NCBI GenBank assembly: GCA_964346585.1
Contig: CAYFVQ010000201.1
Coordinates: 1 to 29,289, forward strand
Length of the DNA stretch: 29,289 bases
Origin: SOIA01 sp964346585
GTDB lineage: Bacteria > Acidobacteriota > Aminicenantia > Aminicenantales > Aminicenantaceae
Direction of reading: 5' to 3'
This document shows positions 15,722-22,325 of the stretch, piece after piece (position 1 is the stretch's first letter; each line of letters begins with the position of its first letter). The notes beneath the pieces were generated by a model. It had not been told where the DNA came from. It did no database searches and saw only the letters and a program-made list of their open reading frames with translations. A program made the position numbers and the translations under genes.

Positions 15722-17329
15722 TTATTTCTCCTTTTTCTTAACAGTTTTGCTCTTTTCTTTCTCGGGAGGTTCAATCTTAGTGGCTTTTGGCTTTTCCCCT
15801 ATCTCGTCCGTTTTGGTCAGGTTTTTAATATTCTGATTGACAAAACGCTCCAGGGCATCGATCACATCCGAATCAAAGTGCTTCCCTTTCATTTCTTTAC
15901 ATTTTTCCAGAGCCTTCTTGAAGGGCAAAGGTTTGTTGTAGGGCCTCTGAGTGGTCATGGCGTCAAAAGCATCGGCGGCTCCAATAATCAGAGCCGGAAG
16001 AGGGATCTTTTTCCCTTTTAAACCATCCGGGTACCCTGTGCCATCAAATTTTTCATGATGATGGCGAACTATAGGAAGCGCAAAATTGAGGTATTCAATC
16101 GGCTGGATGATATTCTCGCCAGTGAGGACATGAGCCTGGATGGAGTGAAACTCCATGGTGGAGAGGGGGCTGTCTTTTCCGATGATGAGATCCTTGACAC
16201 CGATCTTTCCGATATCATGGAGTTCGGCGGCTGTCTTTATCCTCATGCACTCTTCCTCACTCAATCCCATCTCCTGGGCAATGCCAAGAGAGTACCGGGA
16301 TGTCCTCTGTGAGTGCCCTCGCGTGTACGGGTCTTTGGCTTCGACCGTATTCATCAGCGCCAGAATGGCTTCATGATAAGACTTCTGAATGTCCTCATAC
16401 AGTTTTGAGTTCTCAATGGCGATAGCCGATTGGTTGGCCAGTGCGGAAAGGAGAGCCACATCATTGTCGTCGAAACAATTCGGTTTTTCGCGGTTGTCAA
16501 GGTAGATCAAGCCCAAAACAGATCCCTTACTGACTAAAGGAGCACACATAACTGATCGGACATTCATCGTGAGAACGCTTTCCGCTCCGGAAAACCGCTC
16601 ATCACTGGCCGCATCATTGGCCAGAATACAAACTTCTTCCTTAACTGATTTATTCACGATAGTGCTGCTCAACTGAAAGGGCTCTGAGGGGATATCCGCC
16701 CTGGTTTTGATAAACTTCGGTTCAAACTTTTTTTTATTTTCTCTGAGCAGGATACACACCCTCTGCACATCACGAAACACATTCAGTAACGTTTCAGCGA
16801 TTTGGTCAAGCAACTCATCTACTGTCTGGATGGAATTGATCGCATTCCCTACGGAGTAGATCGTCTCAAGATTCTTTATCAGCTTGGCGGTCTGGATATG
16901 TCTTTTTGTGGCTAAATCCGGCTGCTCTTCTGCAATGGCTTCAGGGGAAGAGACGACGGCTTCTATCTGACTTGTCAATTGATCAAGGGGAATTTGTGTG
17001 GTGATCATCGGGTCGCTCTTCTGCCAATTGACATCCGAGGTCAGTTTCTCCCCGACAACCTGGATGGAAGTGTCCCCAATTTTAATGATATCTCCGGGAA
17101 TCAGGATTTGACGAGTGACTCGATTCTCATTGATGAAAGAACCGTTCATGCTTTCTTTATCATAGAAAATGAACGCATTTCCTTCCTTAACGATCTCGGC
17201 ATGTATCCGGGACAACTTCGGGTCATTAACGATGACGTCGCAGATAGAATCGCGGCCAATAACCAACCGAGAACCGCTCAGTTCCCAAGTCATGTCCTTT
17301 TCTTTACCTTCTATGCACACAAGTTTCAT
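15722..17329 (-). CDS. FHA-GAF-HD-GYP protein, predicted c-di-GMP phosphodiesterase
   Basis: 535 aa, cytoplasmic. An FHA domain (1-95; LVIGRDSICDVIV, LSRIHAEI, SMNGSFINENRV) should bind phosphothreonine peptides. A GAF domain (about 155-315; VMCAPLVSKGSVLGLIYLDN) should bind a small ligand. The HD-GYP domain (about 325-500) has GHSQRTSRYS, H371-D372 (HDIGKIGV), HHExxDGxGYP at 424-434 and ALIIGAADAFDAMTTQRPY, all intact. A Lys/Glu-rich tail (about 505-535) follows. The FHA module suggests control by a Ser/Thr kinase, though no kinase lies in the window. Its promoter (17479-17507) is the strongest sigma-70 match here and overlaps a perfect palindrome; the ~142-nt leader holds two stem-loops. 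The RBS is weak. Together with the PAS-HD-GYP gene it makes this a c-di-GMP-degrading locus. Confidence 0.94.
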   Translation of the reverse strand: MKLVCIEGKEKDMTWELSGSRLVIGRDSICDVIVNDPKLSRIHAEIVKEGNAFIFYDKESMNGSFINENRVTRQILIPGDIIKIGDTSIQVVGEKLTSDVNWQKSDPMITTQIPLDQLTSQIEAVVSSPEAIAEEQPDLATKRHIQTAKLIKNLETIYSVGNAINSIQTVDELLDQIAETLLNVFRDVQRVCILLRENKKKFEPKFIKTRADIPSEPFQLSSTIVNKSVKEEVCILANDAASDERFSGAESVLTMNVRSVMCAPLVSKGSVLGLIYLDNREKPNCFDDNDVALLSALANQSAIAIENSKLYEDIQKSYHEAILALMNTVEAKDPYTRGHSQRTSRYSLGIAQEMGLSEEECMRIKTAAELHDIGKIGVKDLIIGKDSPLSTMEFHSIQAHVLTGENIIQPIEYLNFALPIVRHHHEKFDGTGYPDGLKGKKIPLPALIIGAADAFDAMTTQRPYNKPLPFKKALEKCKEMKGKHFDSDVIDALERFVNQNIKNLTKTDEIGEKPKATKIEPPEKEKSKTVKKKEK

Positions 17330-17372
17330 GGCTTCATCTCACACTTTAGTTTTGAGTAACGCCAGATAGACG

Positions 17373-17395
17373 AGACAGAAAGACATTCTCTGTCT
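17373..17395 (-). other. Leader stem-loop near the FHA-HD-GYP start
   Basis: AGACAGA (17373-17379) pairs with TCTGTCT (17389-17395) around a 9-nt loop, within the predicted 5' leader and 43 nt before the ATG. It may influence translation. It matches no riboswitch class I can name. Confidence 0.35.
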
Positions 17396-17433
17396 TAAGT
17401 CCGTTTTCAATCTCCCGCCTCTTTCGTTTATAT

Positions 17434-17454
17434 AGCCTGTTCGCTGCACAGGCT
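17434..17454 (-). other. Stem-loop in the FHA-HD-GYP leader
   Basis: AGCCTGT (17434-17440) pairs with ACAGGCT (17448-17454) around a 7-nt loop. It lies just after the predicted transcription start, so it is in the leader and not simply a terminator of the upstream outer-membrane gene, although it could also slow read-through from there. Confidence 0.4.
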
Positions 17455-17478
17455 TTCTCCTCCACTTCCCAGAGAAAA

Positions 17479-17507
17479 TATATAGCATAGAAATATTTCT
17501 ATGTCAA
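17479..17507 (-). promoter_or_regulatory. Sigma-70 promoter with an 18-bp palindromic operator
   Basis: On the minus strand TTGACA (17507-17502), a 17-bp spacer and TATATA (17484-17479) form a near-consensus promoter directed at the FHA-HD-GYP gene, with a start near 17472. The perfect palindrome CATAGAAATATTTCTATG (17486-17503) fills the spacer and enters the -35, a classic repressor position. Confidence 0.65.
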
Positions 17508-17566
17508 AGAGCTGAAGCCGTTTTTGGGGAATGCTAACGGGGTAGAGAAAGTCCTCGGGCCATTAA

Positions 17567-18208
17567 TCAAATCCTGTACCCGAAACCGACCAGAATGTGG
17601 AATGCCACATTAGTCACATCAGCATGACCGCCCACTATCGGAACCTGAACAAAGGCAGCTGTCATTTTCCCTTCAAAAGAAGCGAACAAACCTTTCCACA
17701 GGAATAGGTGTTTTCCCAGAGCGGCCTGGACAGCTGCACCTGAAAAATAAAATCCCTGATTAAACATCCCCTGAGATTCATCAAAAGCCATTCCACGAAT
17801 AGTGCTCTCCGGGTGGGTCAGTACAGCGCCTGCGCCCAGACGAAAGATAATTTTCTTTACATTCCATGCACGATTAATACTGATTATGTTAAATCCATCG
17901 CTTATAGAAAAATTGTCTATTTCTGGAGAAGGATTGGTGAGATAGATCTTGTGGTGCACAAGCTCGAGCTCCCAGGCCTTGTTATTTGACCAGATGCTAA
18001 TCCGCAAATCATAATAGGGAAACCCTTCAAATGTCTTTTCCTCGTATCGAGCTTTCAACGTAACGTCGGGATATCCCCCTTGAACGACCGTGAGAGAAGA
18101 GGGAACGTTCCAAGCTCCCCCCAAAAAAGCTTCAAAGGTCCAGTCGGCTCCAAAGGATGGAGCTGTCAGGAGGATAATCACGGCTAAGACTATCCACCGG
18201 TCTTTCAT
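17567..18208 (-). CDS. Small outer-membrane-type beta-strand protein, exported
   Basis: 213 aa with a clear signal peptide (WIVLAVIILLTAPSFGA, cleavage near residue 21). The mature part has alternating hydrophobic/aromatic strands and glycine turns (FEAFLGGAWNVP, YYDLRISIWSNN, WELELVHHKIYL, FRLGAGAVLTHPES, NVAFHILVGFGYRI). This is typical of small 8-10-strand outer-membrane barrels, although the last residue is Ile, not Phe. There are no enzymatic motifs and no family I can name. The AAAGGAGA RBS supports the start. It lies upstream of the FHA-HD-GYP gene on the same strand, but that gene has its own promoter in between. Confidence 0.7.
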   Translation of the reverse strand: MKDRWIVLAVIILLTAPSFGADWTFEAFLGGAWNVPSSLTVVQGGYPDVTLKARYEEKTFEGFPYYDLRISIWSNNKAWELELVHHKIYLTNPSPEIDNFSISDGFNIISINRAWNVKKIIFRLGAGAVLTHPESTIRGMAFDESQGMFNQGFYFSGAAVQAALGKHLFLWKGLFASFEGKMTAAFVQVPIVGGHADVTNVAFHILVGFGYRI

Positions 18209-18526
18209 TGAATCTCCTTTCTTTCAATAATGGGAACAGAAAAATTATTCCACACGAAATACCCGGTTGTCAAAACCAAATGGAGGACAATCTTTCTGCC
18301 CAAAGACTTTCCGTGAAAGAAAGATGAACGGCCGCTCGTACATTGAATGTGTCGGAGAGTCCTTAAAATCATTGAATACACAGAATTCCTATTCTTTAAA
18401 AAAGCTCAATCGCGCCTGCAAGAGACCAGTGCAGGTAAATACTATTCTTCACTCGTTCACATGTACTATGAGAATAATGGAGTATTCCCCCAATCCGGAA
18501 TTTGTGATAAGTTTACAATCAGAGGG
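18209..18526. other. 318-bp divergent intergenic region
   Basis: This region lies between the outer-membrane-type gene (leftward) and the LolA-like gene (rightward). Frames here stay open by chance, including an upstream extension of the LolA-like frame from 18347, but they carry no recognisable domain and no good RBS. I see no confident promoter, repeat or RNA gene. Confidence 0.4.
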
Positions 18527-19390
18527 ATGAGACAAAAAATACTCTTTCTTTTTTTGCTTTTATTTTTTTTAAACAATGGGAACCTCTATCCCTCCCAAAA
18601 AGTCGCTGCCGAAGTCAACCAAACAAAACTCAAGAATATTCTGAAAAAAACGGCTGCCTACTGTGAAAGATTGAAGAAAATGGCTCTCTACTTTGTCTGC
18701 CATGAAAACATTGAAGAAAAAATCTATTTTTATAACAGAACGAGAATCTATGTCTCAGAAGATTATGAATCGGCAGCTCCTTTACAAAAAGTCAACTTGA
18801 AACAACGAAGAATGAAGAGAAGCACCTACGTCTATGATTACCAGATGATTAAAAAAGGAGACAAAGAGGAGGAAAAAAGGATATTACTCAAAGAGGGGAG
18901 AAAAGAAAAGCACGTAGAGAATGCAGAGCTAAAAATTCGAGGGTATAAGGCAAAATTCTTAGTCTATGGCCCTGTGGGTTTCTTGAGCTATTATTGGCAA
19001 AATCATTTCACTTACGAAATAATCGGTAAGGAAGAGATCAATGGGATCAAGACAATAGTCATCAGCGCTTCTCCGACAGAATCCAGAGAAGAAAATTATT
19101 ACTTTGGAAAAATCTGGGTAGATGAAAATGATTTCAGCATACTTAAGATCATGTGGGATGCCAAAACTCTGGAAGGCTATGAAGAGAGAGCCTTTCCTGG
19201 TGTGACCAAGAGTTTGTCATGGGAAGTTTTTTACGAAGTGGAAAAGAACGGGGTCAGATTTCCCAGCAGACAGTTGATCAAAGACATCTACTTAACTGAG
19301 GCCGGTAAACAGCATCCCAGATACTTAACCACATTTGTCTATGACAACTATAAATTTTTCACAGTGGAAACAGAAATTAAATATGAGTAA
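18527..19390 (+). CDS. Exported LolA/MucB-like protein (outer-membrane lipoprotein-sorting fold)
   Basis: 287 aa starting MRQKILFLFLLLFFLNN, a signal peptide. The frame is open 60 codons further upstream, but that part has no domain and would bury the signal peptide. The region after about residue 100 shows the strand pattern of LolA/LolB-fold proteins: YEIIGKEEINGIKTIVISAS, YYFGKIWVDENDFSILKIMW, LSWEVFYEVEKNGVRFPSRQ, LTTFVYDNYKFF. Such proteins bind acyl chains of lipoproteins or other lipids in the periplasm. The gene looks clearly richer in A+T and lysine than the flanking genes, which may mean recent transfer. The AGAGGG before the ATG is very close, so translation may be poor or the start may differ by a few codons. 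Confidence 0.65.
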   Translation: MRQKILFLFLLLFFLNNGNLYPSQKVAAEVNQTKLKNILKKTAAYCERLKKMALYFVCHENIEEKIYFYNRTRIYVSEDYESAAPLQKVNLKQRRMKRSTYVYDYQMIKKGDKEEEKRILLKEGRKEKHVENAELKIRGYKAKFLVYGPVGFLSYYWQNHFTYEIIGKEEINGIKTIVISASPTESREENYYFGKIWVDENDFSILKIMWDAKTLEGYEERAFPGVTKSLSWEVFYEVEKNGVRFPSRQLIKDIYLTEAGKQHPRYLTTFVYDNYKFFTVETEIKYE

Positions 19391-19461
19391 AATCATCCCA
19401 AGGTGATCGAGTAACAGCGTTAAAATACCTAATCCTATAATTTTGTCCGAATATATTTATG

Positions 19462-19560
19462 CGCTGAGAAATAACAAGCGCCTTCATCAATTCCAGAAAT
19501 CAAGCCAGTTTGCCGCCCAGTTCAATCGTCCGCTTCTGTACACTGTTTGTTACGCCAGCG
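19462..19560. repeat. Nested imperfect inverted repeat upstream of the permease
   Basis: CGCTG/CAGCG (19462-19466, 19556-19560), TAACAA/TTGTTA (19472-19477, 19547-19552) and CAGAA/TTCTG (19494-19498, 19534-19538) nest within 99 bp. The right arm overlaps TGTTACGCCAGCGAACA (19548-19564), a dyad-ended site 82-98 bp before the predicted sigma-54 start, so it may be part of an activator site. An integron attC site was considered and is not favoured. Confidence 0.3.
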
Positions 19561-19618
19561 AACACTTCTCCAGTCGGAGCGTCAGATGTAAACGTTCGTC
19601 CTCTCTTAAAGCAAAAAA

Positions 19619-19635
19619 TTGGTATATTAATTGCA
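19619..19635 (+). promoter_or_regulatory. Sigma-54-type promoter of the permease at 19662
   Basis: TTGGTATATTAATTGCA matches YTGGCAYRNNNNTTGCW at all defined positions but one (T for C after GG), with the exact GG-GC spacing. The start would be near 19646, giving a 16-nt leader that retains the AGGAAA RBS. A sigma-70 reading (TTGGTA-17-TATAAG) would start inside the RBS and is less likely. Confidence 0.5.
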
Positions 19636-19661
19636 TAAAAATATAAGCGAGGAAAAGACCC

Positions 19662-22058
19662 ATGCTCAAAAACTACTTGAAAATCGCTTTAAGAAACATA
19701 AAAGACCAAAAAGGATATTCTTTTATCAACATTGTCAGCCTGGCTATCGGCTTGACCTGCTGCATGTTGATACTGCTCTATATCCGGTATGAATTCAGCT
19801 ACGATAAGTACCATGATAATGCCCAGCATATTTATCGGGCTGTAAGAGAGCAACAAGAGAGTCCGGTCTGGCTTAATTCATCCGAACATCCCCTGGCTGC
19901 CGCATTAAAAGAAGATTTTCCTGAAGTTGTCAAAGGCACGCGAGTGAAAAGAAATGATGAATACGGAGTTGTTGAATATAATTCAAAACTTTTTAACGAG
20001 GATGGCATATACTTCGTTGATCAGGATTTTTTAGAAATCTTCAGTTTTCCGCTCGTTTCAGGGGATAGGCAAACCGCATTGACAGAACCCTTTTCCGTTC
20101 TTCTCACCCAGGAAATGGCTGAGAAGTATTTCGGCGACGAGGAGCCGGTGGGTCAAATTCTTAAAATCAAAGAGTGGTACGGCGAAAAAAAATACGGCTA
20201 TAAAATTAATGGTGTTCTTAAAAATATCCCCAGAAATTCTCATTTCACGTTTGATTTTCTATTATCGTACAATACGTTATACACTCTGAAGTCCGGCGGA
20301 AGAGATTCAGTTGAAACATGGAGCTATTATGAGCCAAAAACATATGTCCGGTTGGAATCAAATGCAAACCCCGAAGACCTGGAAGGAAAATTTCCCGTAT
20401 TCCTGAGAAAATACAAGGGCGAGGATTATGCTTCATCAAAACTTCATCTCCAACCTCTGACGGATATCCATCTGGGGGGAAACCTGCGCTTTGAGTTAGA
20501 AACGAACAATGATATGAAAAATATCTTTCTCTTTTCTGCCATAGCTTTCTTCATCATGCTCATCGCTTGCTTGAACTACGTGAACCTTTCTGTTGCCCGA
20601 TCAGCGAAACGGGCTGTTGAAGTCGGGATGAGGAAAGTCGTGGGCGCCCATAAGTCTCAACTGGTCCGGCAATTTCTGGGTGAATCCATGGTTTTTTCTC
20701 TCCTTGCTCTTATGATCTCGGTTTTAACGGCCGACCTTGCACTGCCAGTGTTCGGTTCTTTGATAGACAGAGATCTGACATCAAGCTTATTCCTGGACCT
20801 GGATATTTTGTTCGTTTTTATAGGCATTGCATTCTTGATTGGATTCCTTTCCGGGGCGTATCCGGCGCTCATTATTTCCTCTTTTCATCCCATCCAGATT
20901 CTCAAGGGGACATTAAGAATCGGTTCCAAAAGCTCGGTTTTTTTCAGAAATTCTCTGGTCGTGGTTCAGTTTGTTGTATCGATTATCCTGATCGTCTGCA
21001 CATTCGTGATACACAACCAGCTCAGTTTCATCAGAAACAGAAACCTAGGATTTGATAAGGAACAAATCGTCACGGTCTATACTATGGATAGAAATCTGGA
21101 AGGGAATCCAGAACCATTGAAGAAAGAGTTAATGAATAATCCCGAAATATTGGGAGTTTCCGCTTCATTAGACTTGCCCATAACAATACGCAGGACTACT
21201 ACTGTTGAATGGGAAGAACAGGGAGAGAATCGGGAGTTAGGATTAAATTATACCTTCGTTGATTATGACTATTTTAGTGTCTACGGAATAGATGTCGTAC
21301 AAGGAAGAAACTTTTCAGAGAATTTTCTCACAGATAAAGAACAGGCAGTTGTATTAAATGAAACAGCAGCGAGAAATCTGGGTTGGGAGAATCCTGTCGG
21401 AAGACGGTTTCAGACCTCGGGAAATGAATGGACTGTTATAGGGATGGTAAAGGATTTCCATTTTCACTCACTTCACAGGAGAATCGATCCCTTGGTTTTC
21501 CTGTTTCACGAAGGCAGGGGTATCGATTACTTTTCCATCAAGGTCAGTCCTTCTGACATCTCGAACACCATAGGTCTCATAGAGGAAAAATGGAAACAGT
21601 TTTCACCTGAATTTCCTTTTCAATATGCATTCCTGGATGAGAGGATTGACAGGATTTATAAGGCCGAACAGAAATTGGGACAGAGTTTCAATATTTTCAC
21701 ATTCATTGCCCTCTCTATCGCTTGTTTGGGTTTGATTGGCCTGGCGTCTTTCATATCAGAGCAGAAGAGAAAAGAGTTTTGTATACGAAAGATCCTTGGG
21801 GCTGATTTCCAGAGCATCATTATCCTTCTTGCGAGAGAGTATATGAAATGTATCGCTGTGGCGGCAGTAATTGCTTGGCCGATTGGCTATTTTGTCATGA
21901 GCAGATGGCTGCAGAACTTTGCGTACAGGATTAATCTTGGATTATGGACATTTGTGCTTTCAGCCGCTCTTGCCATGGTCCTCGCCCTGCTCACAGTCAG
22001 CTACCAGTCATTAAAGGCCGCTTTTGCCAATCCTGCGGATTCACTGAGGTATGAATAA
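19662..22058 (+). CDS. FtsX/MacB-type orphan permease, no prefix domain
   Basis: 798-aa inner-membrane protein, complete, with core start MLKNYLKIALRNIKDQKG and an AGGAAA RBS. It has the duplicated plan: TM1 (INIVSLAIGLTCCMLIL), extracytoplasmic domain 1, TM block with RAVEVGMRKVVGAHK (about 315-329), extracytoplasmic domain 2, and a last TM block ending ANPADSLRYE. The second cytoplasmic motif reads KRKEFCIRKILGAD (about 700-713) instead of TKEIGIRKVLGA: the conserved Ile-Gly is Phe-Cys. In FtsX-type permeases this helix faces the ATPase, so the change may matter. It has neither prefix nor PadR and, like the permease at 7772, a sigma-54-type promoter. Confidence 0.92.
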   Translation: MLKNYLKIALRNIKDQKGYSFINIVSLAIGLTCCMLILLYIRYEFSYDKYHDNAQHIYRAVREQQESPVWLNSSEHPLAAALKEDFPEVVKGTRVKRNDEYGVVEYNSKLFNEDGIYFVDQDFLEIFSFPLVSGDRQTALTEPFSVLLTQEMAEKYFGDEEPVGQILKIKEWYGEKKYGYKINGVLKNIPRNSHFTFDFLLSYNTLYTLKSGGRDSVETWSYYEPKTYVRLESNANPEDLEGKFPVFLRKYKGEDYASSKLHLQPLTDIHLGGNLRFELETNNDMKNIFLFSAIAFFIMLIACLNYVNLSVARSAKRAVEVGMRKVVGAHKSQLVRQFLGESMVFSLLALMISVLTADLALPVFGSLIDRDLTSSLFLDLDILFVFIGIAFLIGFLSGAYPALIISSFHPIQILKGTLRIGSKSSVFFRNSLVVVQFVVSIILIVCTFVIHNQLSFIRNRNLGFDKEQIVTVYTMDRNLEGNPEPLKKELMNNPEILGVSASLDLPITIRRTTTVEWEEQGENRELGLNYTFVDYDYFSVYGIDVVQGRNFSENFLTDKEQAVVLNETAARNLGWENPVGRRFQTSGNEWTVIGMVKDFHFHSLHRRIDPLVFLFHEGRGIDYFSIKVSPSDISNTIGLIEEKWKQFSPEFPFQYAFLDERIDRIYKAEQKLGQSFNIFTFIALSIACLGLIGLASFISEQKRKEFCIRKILGADFQSIIILLAREYMKCIAVAAVIAWPIGYFVMSRWLQNFAYRINLGLWTFVLSAALAMVLALLTVSYQSLKAAFANPADSLRYE

Positions 22059-22081
22059 AGCGAGAAACAATAAGCAAAATA

Positions 22082-22122
22082 GACTCACAGCCGGAATGAA
22101 AAAGGGGTGGCTGGGTTGAGTC
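22082..22122 (+). terminator. Hairpin after the permease (terminator-like, no T-tract)
   Basis: GACTCA (22082-22087) pairs with TGAGTC (22117-22122), and inside it CAGCC (22088-22092) pairs with GGCTG (22109-22113). It starts 23 nt after the stop codon. Without a T-run it may be a processing or 3'-end stabilising element and not an intrinsic terminator. Confidence 0.35.
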
Positions 22123-22189
22123 ATCCCTTTGAAAACTTCTTATAAACACACACCACTAAATCAACAAATACGAGCATGAGGGAAAATCC

Positions 22190-22219
22190 TTGATTTTAAT
22201 TCTGTATAATCAATATAAT
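22190..22219 (+). promoter_or_regulatory. Promoter of the fucosidase gene
   Basis: TTGATT (22190-22195), an 18-bp spacer and a perfect TATAAT (22214-22219) predict a start near 22226 and a leader of about 100 nt. A second TTGACA (22221-22226) has only a poor -10 after it. The gene has an AAGGAG RBS 8-9 nt before the ATG. Confidence 0.5.
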
Positions 22220-22325
22220 TTTGACATTCACTTAGCTGCTAAAGAAACTTGAGTCACTAGGGAAATGGGCATAACCTCCCCCCTGCACTTGATGCGGACG
22301 ATTAAGTCGGAAAGGAGAATGAGTC

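Noticed and set aside
16979..17359. Plus-strand open frame (126 codons) opposite the FHA domain
   Set aside because: It is a shadow of a strongly conserved FHA domain and of the leader upstream.
18347..18526. N-terminal extension of the LolA-like protein
   Set aside because: It would put 60 residues before an obvious signal peptide and has no domain or RBS.
19462..19560. Integron attC site
   Set aside because: Arms and size are suggestive, but the core GTTACGC does not fit GTTRRRY, inner arms pair poorly, and there is no integrase or second site.
19619..19647. Sigma-70 promoter TTGGTA-17-TATAAG before the permease at 19662
   Set aside because: Transcription would start within the Shine-Dalgarno sequence; the overlapping sigma-54 reading keeps the RBS intact.
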